64,000 nucleotides of DNA from Dyadobacter linearis (GCF_907165045.1 NZ_CAJRAU010000009.1:62001-126000); one strand, 5' to 3'; shown: positions 40,239-49,473, counted from the stretch's first letter. Numbers and translations: made by a program. Notes: generated from the letters alone by a model not told the origin.

Positions 40239-43130
40239 ATGTTCAATTCTACGAACGCATTTCATCATCTCAATAAGCTATTTTTTCTGGTATTCGGCCT
40301 GTTTCTTGCGCACCAACCGCTATCAGCCCAAATTGATAAAAAAACAGCGGAAGCCGATCCGCAGAGGTACTTGGCACTGATGCTACTGAACCTGACCGAC
40401 GCTGATAACCGCGGTCCCGAGCCAGAACTGATCACAGCCGCCAGTCAGTATGGCCTCAATGCAGTTTATATTACAATTCCCTGGGACAAAGTATATTACA
40501 GCTCTCCTACTGAAACCCCGAAGTGGGCCAAGTACGATGAACAGATCAAAATAGCCACTGATCTTGGCATGAAAGTGGCGCTCCGCATTCACCTAGGGAG
40601 ACACAGCACACGTATCAAAGGTTTTTGGGAACCTTCCGACAGCCAGTTTAGCCACTCCGACCAGCCGCTGCTAGGGGGATATCAGGATACTTTCTTCGGG
40701 TTTGATAATCAAGCTATTGTAAATAAAGGAATTGCGTTTGTGAAGGAAACGGTGACCCGCTACAAACATTTACAGACTACCAACAAACTGCTTTACGTTT
40801 CCGTCACCAATACTCCCACTCAGGAAGGCGAATATCCCGGCGGCCTGATCACCGGCGGCAAGGAAAGCACGGCGGTTTATGATTATTCGAAAATGATGGT
40901 AGCTGGCTTTCGAACCTGGCTGAAAGACCACTACAAAAAAATCGAGCGCCTCAATTTTCTCTGGGGTATGAATTACAAGACTTTTAATGACCCTTATCCG
41001 CCATTTACAGCCTGGGACCCGGAAGAATCTTTCAGGCAGCGGGCTGGAAAGGACTGGTATATCTACCGGCACGAGGCGATGAAAAAGTATTTCGAACAAA
41101 TGATCGGGGCTGTAAAATCCGTTGATCCGGGCGTTAAGTTCGTTTCCGATTATGGTTCAGTATTTGATGCGGCTTCCGTCATGCGCGGGACGCTGGGTTT
41201 CAAGGATCTGAATGAAAAATCAGATGGGATTAAGATTAACGACAGCCCGAATTACGATCACAGGTGGTCGGTGGATATTGTAAAAAGTAATATGCCGGCT
41301 GATTTTATCACGGCTAATGAACTGTTTGTCAGCTCATATCTCGACAATAACACGCATTTAAAACAGATCACAGAGAATTTCGCCCACGGTGCAAATGTGG
41401 TCGCGGTCGTAATCTCTACAAAAGACCAAATGACGCGATCGGAGGGATTTCTCCGTCCTGCTGCATCGAACTGGCTCGGCCAACCTTTGCAGCCTATCAC
41501 TTACAGCGAATCTGTCAGCTACCGGCTTTCTGCCGCGGTTGAAAAAAAGGGAGCGATCAATGTGATTTTCTCTGAATGGTCGAAACGCGCTTATGCCAAT
41601 CCGGCCAGCCCGAAACCTGTGCAGGTGAAGCTGGAAGAAGACCTGCTTACGCCGGAATACTGGAACGATGCGTCAAACTATGCGCCTTACGTTTTCCGTC
41701 CGGTGCCGATGCAGATCATCGCAGTCAACAAGGATTTTACTTATAAACTGCCTATTGATACCTTTTCGGATGTGGACGGTACGATTGTAAAAGTAGAAGT
41801 AGGCGGCCTGCCTTCGTGGTTAAGATTTGAAAACGGAACACTGATCGGTCGGCCAACTGCGCTTGGCGACTACCGGATTACAGTTAAGGGAACCGACGAT
41901 GAGGGAGGTTCTACGGATGCTTTTTTCACGATCCGGGTTGATACCAGGGAGAATGCGAACAAGCCGCCGACTGTTGATGCTAATTTTTCCAATCAGATGG
42001 TCGCGATCGGGAAGCCTTTCAGCTTTGCAATTCCTGCGGGTACATTTGAGGACAGTGACGGGGAAATTACCAGGATCGAAGCTGCTGAATTGCCTGGCTG
42101 GCTGAAATTTACGAACGGAACTTTGAGTGGTACTCCTGACAAACTGGGTGAGTACCGGATCATTTTTAAAGCGTACGACGATCTGAATGCATTTGTAGAA
42201 ACCTATTTTACGATCCGAGTTGTAGAGCCACAGTTCCTGAATGCACCGCCTTTTGCATCTACTACATTGCCTGTGAAATATGCGCAGGTAAATATGCCTT
42301 TTAATTATATTTTACCTACCAATATCTTTGGAGACCCGGACGGTTATATTTCATCTATATCTGTCCAAAACCGGCCTTCCTGGCTCAATTTTGCGTTAAA
42401 TGTGTTTTCAGGAACCCCCACTGAAGAAGGAGAATACAGGCTGATAATCCGGGCTTACGATAACGGCGGAGCATATGTGGAAATCCCGCTGATACTGAAA
42501 GTACAAACTCCCGAACTACGGTTTGAGCTCGTGCAAGGCGGCAGTAAAGTGGACCAGCGCGTGATCCGCAAACTCGCCGGCGACGATGTGGTAGCTTACG
42601 ATTCACTTCCGCCGCTTCTGAACATTTACGCCTACGGAAATTTTGAATATGACCAGGTGACCTTCGAACTGGACGGGCCTTACAAACGGACTTCCACTAC
42701 AAGCGTATTTCCGTATGCATTGTATGAAAATGCGCGCGGATTTGCGCCTTACGTGGGTAGGTACACCCTCACGGTCACTGCCGCAGAAGAGGATTCTGCG
42801 ATCGTTACCAACTCAATTCAATTCAGTATTTCTTACGGGGATTCCGTGAATATCACCAAGAATATGGAGGAATGGGCGTTTTATCCCAACCCGACAGAGA
42901 ATATCATTAACATTAAACTCCCAGAAAATCAGACCGGCGACGAAATGTTGTATGAGGTTGTAATGGTCTCAGGTAAGCGGATCGCGCTTCCGCCGGGGCT
43001 GGTTACTGTTGCGGATAATCTGGCTTACATCGATCTCTCGGATCTGGGGTTATCATCAGGCATTTACTTTATTCGGGTCAATAGCGCGGGCGGTGAGCTG
43101 CTCAAACAGTTCAAGATCTTCAAAAAGTAA
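40239..43130 (+). CDS. Secreted glycosidase-like TIM-barrel protein with putative Ig repeats and T9SS sorting domain
   Basis: About 963 residues from the ATG at 40239, which follows the GT4 stop by one base. A signal peptide (LFFLVFGLFLAHQPLSAQ) leads into a glycoside-hydrolase-like barrel (about 30-480), with similarity of pattern to GH42/GH5-type enzymes. Three repeats of about 100 residues follow, each containing a PSWLRF/PGWLKF/PSWLNF motif, as in cadherin-like putative Ig domains. The end FYPNPTENIINIKLPE with SSGIYFIRVNSAGGELLKQFKIFKK is a type A C-terminal sorting domain for type IX secretion. Possible catalytic carboxylates are in TQEGEYPG and NELF, but this is uncertain. The product is likely displayed on or released from the cell surface. 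Confidence 0.8.
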   Translation: MFNSTNAFHHLNKLFFLVFGLFLAHQPLSAQIDKKTAEADPQRYLALMLLNLTDADNRGPEPELITAASQYGLNAVYITIPWDKVYYSSPTETPKWAKYDEQIKIATDLGMKVALRIHLGRHSTRIKGFWEPSDSQFSHSDQPLLGGYQDTFFGFDNQAIVNKGIAFVKETVTRYKHLQTTNKLLYVSVTNTPTQEGEYPGGLITGGKESTAVYDYSKMMVAGFRTWLKDHYKKIERLNFLWGMNYKTFNDPYPPFTAWDPEESFRQRAGKDWYIYRHEAMKKYFEQMIGAVKSVDPGVKFVSDYGSVFDAASVMRGTLGFKDLNEKSDGIKINDSPNYDHRWSVDIVKSNMPADFITANELFVSSYLDNNTHLKQITENFAHGANVVAVVISTKDQMTRSEGFLRPAASNWLGQPLQPITYSESVSYRLSAAVEKKGAINVIFSEWSKRAYANPASPKPVQVKLEEDLLTPEYWNDASNYAPYVFRPVPMQIIAVNKDFTYKLPIDTFSDVDGTIVKVEVGGLPSWLRFENGTLIGRPTALGDYRITVKGTDDEGGSTDAFFTIRVDTRENANKPPTVDANFSNQMVAIGKPFSFAIPAGTFEDSDGEITRIEAAELPGWLKFTNGTLSGTPDKLGEYRIIFKAYDDLNAFVETYFTIRVVEPQFLNAPPFASTTLPVKYAQVNMPFNYILPTNIFGDPDGYISSISVQNRPSWLNFALNVFSGTPTEEGEYRLIIRAYDNGGAYVEIPLILKVQTPELRFELVQGGSKVDQRVIRKLAGDDVVAYDSLPPLLNIYAYGNFEYDQVTFELDGPYKRTSTTSVFPYALYENARGFAPYVGRYTLTVTAAEEDSAIVTNSIQFSISYGDSVNITKNMEEWAFYPNPTENIINIKLPENQTGDEMLYEVVMVSGKRIALPPGLVTVADNLAYIDLSDLGLSSGIYFIRVNSAGGELLKQFKIFKK

Positions 43131-43205
43131 CTATCAGCTGAAAAGCAGCGATTTTCCCGTATTATTTTTTCGCCGACAGGATGCAGGCGTAATATAATTA
43201 TGATT

Positions 43206-43241
43206 TATATTTGAGTTTATGAATAGTATGCTTGCATACTA
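43206..43241 (+). promoter_or_regulatory. Acyl-CoA dehydrogenase promoter with palindromic operator (TAGTATG-N4-CATACTA)
   Basis: TATATTTG (43206-43213) is an exact TAnnTTTG -7 element. TAGTATG (43224-43230) and CATACTA (43235-43241) are perfect complements around CTTG and lie over the expected transcription start, 32 bases before the ATG at 43274. The sequence is almost the same as the palindrome before the thiolase. Confidence 0.72.
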
Positions 43242-43273
43242 ATATTTCACATCGTTCTATAATAATCATTGAT

Positions 43274-45100
43274 ATGGCCGTTGCAGAAGCGAATAAAATA
43301 TTCGAGCGAAGCTCTATCCGCGGAGGAGAGTTTTTGATTAAAGAAACCCAGGCTTCGCAAATATTTATCCCAGAAGAGTTTAACGAGGAGCAGCAGATGA
43401 TTGCCGCTACTTGTCGCGAGTTTCTTGCCAAAGAGATCTGGCCGCGGCTGGATGAAATTGATCACGCTAAAAGTCCCGAACTGATCGCCAGCCTCATGGA
43501 TAAGGCAGGTGAACTTGGCCTGCTGGGAACCGCGGTACCAGAGGAATATGGTGGTTTTGGGATGAATTTCAATACTTCTATGCTGGTAGCTGAGGCAACT
43601 GGCGCGGGTAACTCGTTTTCGGTCGCATTGTCTGCACACACCGGAATCGGGACGCTGCCGATATTGTATTATGGAAATGAAGAACAGAAATCTAAATACC
43701 TTCCAAAGCTGGCTTCCGGCGAGTGGAAAGCGGCTTACTGTCTGACTGAGCCGGATTCAGGATCAGATGCGAATTCAGCCAAAACTAAAGCGAGACTTTC
43801 CGGTGACGGGCTGCATTACATTGTGAACGGTCAGAAAATGTGGATTACGAATGGCGGCTTCGCGGATGTATTCATCGTTTTTGCCAAAGTCGAAGAGAAT
43901 GGACAGACTGATAAAAACCTGACTGCATTCATTATAGATAAAACTTCGGGCGGCATTACGATGAACGAGCCGGAGCACAAAATGGGTATCAAAGGATCTG
44001 ATACCCGCCAGATCTTCTTCAACGATTGTGAAGTGCCGGTTGAGAATATGCTTTCGGAGAGAGGTAATGGTTTCAAGATCGCGGTTAATATCCTGAATAT
44101 AGGTCGGATAAAACTGGCTGCCGCTGCATTGGGCGGTGCAAAAAAAGTGGCCGAACAGGCGATCAATTATGCAAACGAGCGCAAGCAGTTTGGTACTTCA
44201 ATTGCCAATTTTGGAGCTATTAAACATAAAATCGCCGAAATGGCTGTGGGAATGTATGCTACCGAATCGGCGGCGTACCGGGTTGGGCAGAATATTGATG
44301 ATTTAATAACAGCTTTTCAGGCAAAAGGAATGTCGGATTCCGAAGCAAAGTTGAAAGCTTTGGAAGAGCTGGCAATTGAATGCGCGATCATGAAGGTGCA
44401 CGGTTCGGAAGTGCTCGATTTTGTGGTGGATGAAGGTGTCCAGATTTACGGCGGAATGGGCTTTTCTGCCGATGCGCCGATGGACAGAGCCTATCGCGAT
44501 AGCAGGATTAACCGGATTTTTGAAGGCACCAACGAGATCAACCGAATGCTCGTGGTCGATATGCTTTTGAAGCGCGCCATGAAAGGTCAACTTGACCTGA
44601 TGGGCCCGGCGGCGGCAGTTGGAAAGGAAATTATGTCTATTCCTGATTTTGGTGCGGACGAAGAGGAAACGCTTTTTGCAAAGGAAAAAAAGGTAATCAG
44701 AAATCTAAAAAAGGCAGTATTGATGGTCGCCGGGGCTGCGGTGCAGAAGTTTATGATGAAGCTTTCGGAAGAGCAGGAAATTATCATGAGCCTGGCCGAT
44801 ATGGTGATTGAGATTTATGTAGCCGAATCTGTTTTGCTGCGGGTGGAAAAACGTATCGGGCTGCTCGGGGAAGAGCGAAATGCATTGCAAAAGGATCTTG
44901 CATTGGTATACCTAAACCGTTCGGTAGAAAAAGTCAATTCGGCCGGACGCGCCGCAATCACCAGTTTCGCAGAGAGCGACGAGTTGAATGTGATGTTAAT
45001 GGGATTAAAACGCTTCACGAAAATTGAACCGTCGAATCTTAAAAATGCCCGCCGCCGCATTGCGGATGAGCTTATTGCCAAGAATAATTACACTTTCTGA
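43274..45100 (+). CDS. Long-form acyl-CoA dehydrogenase
   Basis: A 608-residue FAD enzyme for the first step of beta-oxidation. It has AAYCLTEPDSGSDANS and KMWITNGGFADVFIVFAKV (FAD and substrate region), SERGNGFKIAVNILNIGRIKLAAAALGGAK, and YGGMGFSADAPMDRAYRDSRINRIFEGTNEINRM. The C-terminal extension of about 200 residues over the 380-residue standard form is usual in Bacteroidota long acyl-CoA dehydrogenases. The ATG at 43274 (MAVAEANKIFE) is preferred over an upstream in-frame ATG at 43232, which would lie within the palindrome. It is followed by a terminator. Confidence 0.94.
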   Translation: MAVAEANKIFERSSIRGGEFLIKETQASQIFIPEEFNEEQQMIAATCREFLAKEIWPRLDEIDHAKSPELIASLMDKAGELGLLGTAVPEEYGGFGMNFNTSMLVAEATGAGNSFSVALSAHTGIGTLPILYYGNEEQKSKYLPKLASGEWKAAYCLTEPDSGSDANSAKTKARLSGDGLHYIVNGQKMWITNGGFADVFIVFAKVEENGQTDKNLTAFIIDKTSGGITMNEPEHKMGIKGSDTRQIFFNDCEVPVENMLSERGNGFKIAVNILNIGRIKLAAAALGGAKKVAEQAINYANERKQFGTSIANFGAIKHKIAEMAVGMYATESAAYRVGQNIDDLITAFQAKGMSDSEAKLKALEELAIECAIMKVHGSEVLDFVVDEGVQIYGGMGFSADAPMDRAYRDSRINRIFEGTNEINRMLVVDMLLKRAMKGQLDLMGPAAAVGKEIMSIPDFGADEEETLFAKEKKVIRNLKKAVLMVAGAAVQKFMMKLSEEQEIIMSLADMVIEIYVAESVLLRVEKRIGLLGEERNALQKDLALVYLNRSVEKVNSAGRAAITSFAESDELNVMLMGLKRFTKIEPSNLKNARRRIADELIAKNNYTF

Positions 45101-45121
45101 TATAAAATAGAAGGTTCAAAA

Positions 45122-45151
45122 AAAGGCCGGATTTACATGGATCCGGCCTTT
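45122..45151 (+). terminator. Intrinsic terminator after the acyl-CoA dehydrogenase
   Basis: AAAGGCCGGAT (45122-45132) and ATCCGGCCTTT (45141-45151) are perfect complements, followed by TCTT. Confidence 0.88.
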
Positions 45152-45268
45152 CTTGTAACCGCTTGCCGGGTTTTTTATTCTTCTTCAAAATACGCAACTT
45201 TGGGAAACCAAAATCCGCGATTTTCACGTTAGATCTTTGGTTTCGAATGAACACAAAAGAAAAAAACG

Positions 45269-46855
45269 TTGGATTCTCTACAAGCTGCTGAAAAGCCACC
45301 TTTCACGACTCTGCATACTGTGGATCTGCGTACAACCGGACAATTTCCCGCTTTACTGCTGGATTATCTTGATCAAAAAGCGCCACTTTCCGAGTTTTAC
45401 AGCAATTTTCCGACGCTTGAAAATGCGAAAGCTGCTATTTTAAACAAGAGCGCTTTTGAGACTGAAAAGAGAAAGATTCTGGTAGAAACCCTTGAAAGTC
45501 AATACAACGGGCTGGCTGATCTGCCTGATTTTTCGCTGTTGCTCGATGAAAAAACTTTCACTGTTACCACGGGGCATCAGCTTAATATCTTCACGGGGCC
45601 GCTTTACATTATTTACAAGATCGTAACGACGATCAAGCTCGCCCGCGCTTTGAAAGAAACCTACCCGGAATACAACTTTGTGCCGGTGTATTGGATGGCA
45701 ACCGAAGATCATGATTTTGAGGAGATTGCATCCGTGCATTTATTTGGAGAAACTCATAAATGGACCGGTGATCACAAGGGCGCGGTAGGCAAGCTGAATC
45801 CAAAAGAGCTGGAAAGTATATTAAAACAGCTTCCCGGCAAGCCGGACCTTTTTGCGAGAGCATATCTTGAAAATAATACACTCGCCGACGCGGTACGATG
45901 TTATATGCACGAATTGTTCGGGCAATACGGCCTCGTTACCCTCGACGCCGATCACACGGATCTCAAACGCTCCTTTCTTCCCGTTATCAAAGAAGAACTT
46001 ACCAATTCCATTTCTGGAAAACTGGTAAATGAAACGACCGCGAAGCTCAATTCGCTGGGCTACCATACGCCGCTGAATGCACGCGAGATCAATCTTTTTT
46101 ACCTCGACGAAAACCTGCGGGAGCGCATTACAAAAGATGGTGATGTGTACAAAGTCCTGAATACAGACTTAACTTTTTCAGAAACCGAAATTCTGCATCT
46201 GGCCGAAACCAGGCCCGAAATTTTCAGTCCAAATGTGATCTTAAGGCCGCTTTACGAAGAGATCATCCTGCCTAATCTCGCGTATATTGGTGGGCCTTCA
46301 GAAGTACCTTACTGGATGCAACTGAAAGGCGTATTCTACCATTTCTCGGTTCCTTTTCCTATGTTGATCCCGAGAAATTTTGCGCTGTACATTACGGGGC
46401 ATCAATGTAAAAAGGTTAAAAAACTGAACATCAGTTATCAGGAGTTGTTTTTGGATGAAGTCGCTTTACGCAAAACTTTTATCGAAAAAAATACAGCGCA
46501 TATCCTGGACCTGGACGATCAGAAAGAGGAATTTAACAGGATATTCGAAGCTATATTGGAGAAGGCTGTTGCTGTGGACCAGACTATGCTGGGCGCTGTA
46601 AAAGCGGAGCAAACCAGATTGTTGCATTCACTTAAACATCTGGAAAAGAGGATTGTAAGAGCAGAAGAACGCAATCATCAGTCTGAAATCGAGCAGTTGC
46701 TGGCGCTCAAAAACAAACTGTTCCCGAACGGAATCGCCCAGGAACGGTATGATAATCTCCTTAGTTTTTATACGAGCGACCCGGCATTTATTGAGAAACT
46801 TTTCAACGCATTCGATCCGCTGGATTTTAGTTACAATGTGATTATAGAGGAATAG
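45269..46855 (+). CDS. bshC: Bacillithiol biosynthesis cysteine-adding enzyme BshC
   Basis: BshC joins cysteine to glucosaminyl-malate, the last step of bacillithiol synthesis. The 528-residue product has TTGHQLNIFTGPLYIIYKIVTTI, EYNFVPVYWMATEDHDFEEI, and PRNFALYITG, and a C-terminal coiled-coil region (LKHLEKRIVRAEERNHQSEI). In this frame the only reasonable start is TTG at 45269, since the next ATG lies deep inside conserved sequence. The bshA and bshB genes are not in the window. Confidence 0.94.
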   Translation: MDSLQAAEKPPFTTLHTVDLRTTGQFPALLLDYLDQKAPLSEFYSNFPTLENAKAAILNKSAFETEKRKILVETLESQYNGLADLPDFSLLLDEKTFTVTTGHQLNIFTGPLYIIYKIVTTIKLARALKETYPEYNFVPVYWMATEDHDFEEIASVHLFGETHKWTGDHKGAVGKLNPKELESILKQLPGKPDLFARAYLENNTLADAVRCYMHELFGQYGLVTLDADHTDLKRSFLPVIKEELTNSISGKLVNETTAKLNSLGYHTPLNAREINLFYLDENLRERITKDGDVYKVLNTDLTFSETEILHLAETRPEIFSPNVILRPLYEEIILPNLAYIGGPSEVPYWMQLKGVFYHFSVPFPMLIPRNFALYITGHQCKKVKKLNISYQELFLDEVALRKTFIEKNTAHILDLDDQKEEFNRIFEAILEKAVAVDQTMLGAVKAEQTRLLHSLKHLEKRIVRAEERNHQSEIEQLLALKNKLFPNGIAQERYDNLLSFYTSDPAFIEKLFNAFDPLDFSYNVIIEE

Positions 46856-46861
46856 AAAAGC

Positions 46862-47920
46862 TTACTCTTTAAGCCTCACATCGCCGTAACGCGAATTGAT
46901 CGTAATCTTTGTCCCCGAGCCCGTACCTATCTTGCCCTGGTACTGCTTTATTTTATAGTATTTGTTGTCCTTCGCGGGCTGCACCGAAAAATTGACGTTG
47001 CTGGTAGGATAGGTAAAATTCCCGTAAGTCACCGTGACATTGAACTGGTTGCCCTCCGCAGGCAGTACTACCGAGGAGTAAGATGCTTGAATATCAAGAT
47101 TTTGCGCAGAATTAGTCAGCTCGTCAATCTTGAAATTACCCGAATAGTTCAGTCTTATTTTCCCGGTTCCCCTGATGGTGCCGATCTTGGCGCCCGAATA
47201 GTTGATATCAGCGTCCAGATTAAATACATCGCCGATATTCAGCTCGCCTGACTTATTGGTCAAGAGGATCTTCCTGCCGTGATCCAGGCTCAGCTTGGAG
47301 TATTCGAATTCCAATTTACCACCGTCCATTTTGCCGATTTTGGCGCTGCCGTATTTTACATCGATCACATTATCAGCGTTTTCGAGCAGGTTAGCCACAA
47401 AATTTCCATGCTTGGAATCAATAGTAAGTGGCGCGTGGAAGGAAGGAATATCCGTGTCGCCGAACTTATTACGGACTATCAATGCATTCTCTTTCGGCAT
47501 ATACACCGTATAGTCGATCTGCACATAATTCTTTTCGCCCTTCCGGTTGTTCCAACCATTGTTGGCAAACTGCCCGCGGTCGATTTGGGTGGTTAATGCG
47601 ATCTGATCCTTACTCCTCTTTTCGTCGATATTCACAGAACTAAGATATTGCGAGGCGCGACCGTCGGAAGCTGCATTAGCTGTGATCAGTATCTCGACCT
47701 TGATCTCTTCCTTGCTCCACAGGTTGATCTTGACCTGACCGAACTGGTTGTCCACCACCAGCACATCGCTTTTTTTCACATCAAAAACCTTGATGATATT
47801 CCTACGTTTTTCAATAAGCCCGCCCTGTTCGGGATCGGTGGGCGCCGCGCTGAGTAAGTGCGGCAGAATAAGTGCTATATTAAATAACAGGAGCGCTGTT
47901 ATTCTCTTTTTCGCTGTCAT
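46862..47920 (-). CDS. Exported DUF4097-like adhesin-type beta-helix protein
   Basis: A 352-residue protein with an N-terminal signal (ALLLFNIALILPHLLSAAP) and repeated beta-strand segments (VRNKFGDTDIPSFHAPLTIDS, VKYGSAKIGKMDGGKLEFEYSK, INYSGAKIGTIRGTGKIRLNYSG, VTYGNFTYPTSNV) in the style of DUF4097/putative auto-transporter adhesin head domains. It starts inside the end of the anti-sigma-like gene (41-base overlap) and is the last gene of an ECF sigma locus. The function is unknown; envelope association is inferred. Confidence 0.78.
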   Translation of the reverse strand: MTAKKRITALLLFNIALILPHLLSAAPTDPEQGGLIEKRRNIIKVFDVKKSDVLVVDNQFGQVKINLWSKEEIKVEILITANAASDGRASQYLSSVNIDEKRSKDQIALTTQIDRGQFANNGWNNRKGEKNYVQIDYTVYMPKENALIVRNKFGDTDIPSFHAPLTIDSKHGNFVANLLENADNVIDVKYGSAKIGKMDGGKLEFEYSKLSLDHGRKILLTNKSGELNIGDVFNLDADINYSGAKIGTIRGTGKIRLNYSGNFKIDELTNSAQNLDIQASYSSVVLPAEGNQFNVTVTYGNFTYPTSNVNFSVQPAKDNKYYKIKQYQGKIGTGSGTKITINSRYGDVRLKE

Positions 47921-48488
47921 CTTTGACTTTATTAATACGTTGCAAAATGTCTAATTGTTGGTTGAGAAGGTCAACCTGCCATTGTAGATTCTCGATCATC
48001 GCTTCCAGTAATGCTTCCTGGTTGGGCGCATTGGAGAGGTTGGATCTGAGGTTTTTGTAATTCACTTCCAGATTTTCAAGATCAGCCGCAAAATCCTTGT
48101 ACAATTCAGGATTATTCCGTGCGAGCTTGATGATCTCCTCCCTCTTCTGATCTATTGCAACATTGTATTGATTGAGTTCGCGGGCGTAAGTAGGCACTTT
48201 CAATGCCACACGCGGGTCGCGGGTAATGCCGTATTCGTTATTCAAATACACCATAAACCCGATTCCAAGCGCAAGAAAAACCCCGGCGGCAATGCGCCAG
48301 TCGAAATAGGGATTAGTTAGCCGCCTAATTTTTTTTTTGGATTTTTCCGGAACGATAGGAATCTCGTTGTGAAGCTGACTTTCAATTTGGCTCCATAAAG
48401 AATCCTGCGGTAAGAAAGTATCAAATCCATCCCTGTTATCTCTCACAAACCGCTCCAATCGATCCTTTTTATCTGAAGAATTTTTCAT
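47880..48488 (-). CDS. Anti-sigma-factor-like membrane protein
   Basis: The 202-residue product has a charged N-terminal part (DKKDRLERFVRDNRDGFDTFLPQDSLWSQIESQL) of the kind that may hold a sigma factor. One membrane helix follows (IAAGVFLALGIGFMVYL, about 76-92), and then a mostly helical periplasmic part with probable coiled coil (LARNNPELYKDFAADLENLEVNYKNL). It has no zinc-binding anti-sigma motif. Position between an ECF sigma gene and a DUF4097-like gene suggests an anti-sigma role. A 170-base decamer array separates it from the sigma gene. Confidence 0.7.
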   Translation of the reverse strand: MKNSSDKKDRLERFVRDNRDGFDTFLPQDSLWSQIESQLHNEIPIVPEKSKKKIRRLTNPYFDWRIAAGVFLALGIGFMVYLNNEYGITRDPRVALKVPTYARELNQYNVAIDQKREEIIKLARNNPELYKDFAADLENLEVNYKNLRSNLSNAPNQEALLEAMIENLQWQVDLLNQQLDILQRINKVKDDSEKENNSAPVI

Positions 48489-48545
48489 AGATTCATTAAC
48501 GTGTCATGGGTAGATAATTTTTTCAAATCTGTTTTTTTTAAGTTG

Positions 48546-48716
48546 AATGTCATTGGTAGTCACTTGTTGTCACTGGTAGTCATTTGTTGTCACTGATAGT
48601 CATTTATTGTCACTGGTAGTCATTTATTGTATTAAAAGTTGCGTGTTGTTACCGTATAAAACTATCAATGACAATCAATGACTAAAAATGACCACCAATG
48701 ACACATTCAATGACCA
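48546..48716. repeat. Paired decamer repeat array B (inverted arms)
   Basis: The left arm (about 48546-48634) alternates decamers TTGTCACTGG and TAGTCATTTG/TAGTCATTTA, giving a 20-base higher-order period. The right arm (about 48661-48716) is of the complementary type, ACTATCAATG, ACAATCAATG, ACTAAAAATG, ACCACCAATG. A spacer of about 26 bases separates them. The design and the units are the same as in array A at 11801-12023. It lies between the sigma factor stop and the anti-sigma-like gene start. Confidence 0.93.
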
Positions 48717-48730
48717 AAACGCCCCTCACA

Positions 48731-49294
48731 CTACCCCCCCAACATCTCCGTCAACTTCCGTTTCGCCCGCATATATTGCGTTCGCGAGGTTGTTTCGCTG
48801 ATTCCGAGTACTTCGCCTATTTCTTCGTGGTCGTAGCCTTCGAATAAATAGAGGCTTAATACCACGCGGTAACCGTCCGGCAATTTCTGGACCATATTCC
48901 TGACCCTTTCTACTTCCAGCGTCGTCTGGCTTTCGTCGAGGCCGAACGAATCTTCATTTCGGTCGCTATGTTCCAGGGTTTCCTGAAATTCGTCGATCTC
49001 CACCCATTTCACTTTCCGGCTGCGTAAATGGTTGATCGCTTTATTTACTACGATCTGTTTCAGCCAGGCACCGAATGTCGCCTGCTGCCTGAACTGGTGC
49101 AGATTCGTAAATGCATCCACAAACGCCTCCTGCAAAGCATCTTCTGCCTCCCCCATATGGTTTAATATCCGCATGCAAATGTTGAACATGGCTTTGGAAT
49201 ACGACTTGTACAACTCGTATTGTGCCTTTCGTTCACCGAGTTTACAGCGTTCCACCAGTTCGACATGCCGGTCTGGGTATATTTGTGTTTTCAA
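48731..49294 (-). CDS. ECF-type RNA polymerase sigma-70 factor
   Basis: The 187-residue protein has region 2 (YKSYSKAMFNICMRILNHMGEAEDALQEAFVDAF then FRQQATFGAWLKQIVVNKAINHLR) and region 4 (LPDGYRVVLSLYLFEGYDHEEIGEVLGISETTSRTQYMRAKRKL). It is followed on the same strand by array B and then the anti-sigma-like gene. The regulon is unknown. Confidence 0.94.
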   Translation of the reverse strand: MKTQIYPDRHVELVERCKLGERKAQYELYKSYSKAMFNICMRILNHMGEAEDALQEAFVDAFTNLHQFRQQATFGAWLKQIVVNKAINHLRSRKVKWVEIDEFQETLEHSDRNEDSFGLDESQTTLEVERVRNMVQKLPDGYRVVLSLYLFEGYDHEEIGEVLGISETTSRTQYMRAKRKLTEMLGG

Positions 49295-49409
49295 GCAGAA
49301 GGTTTAATTTTTGAACGTTCTGTGTTAAAGACAATAGCGCCTCTTGCATGTTGCACGGCGCATTGGAATTTTTTTTAAAATCCGGATTTGAACAATGATA
49401 AACAGCCGA

Positions 49410-49443
49410 TTGTTCTTATGCAGATGGAGTTCTGTTATCTTTG
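49410..49443 (+). promoter_or_regulatory. Putative ispH promoter (Bacteroidota type)
   Basis: TTG (49410-49412) is followed after 23 bases by TATCTTTG (49436-49443), an exact TAnnTTTG. The ispH ATG is 30 bases further on. Confidence 0.45.
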
Positions 49444-49473
49444 GCTGTTTGCTGCAATCTACCGAAATCATAA

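Noticed and set aside
48731-49294. Assigning the ECF sigma factor to the TonB receptor/DUF4249 system
   Set aside because: The sigma locus is 26 kb away, its anti-sigma-like protein is not of the FecR type, and the receptor has no N-terminal signalling domain that I can see.
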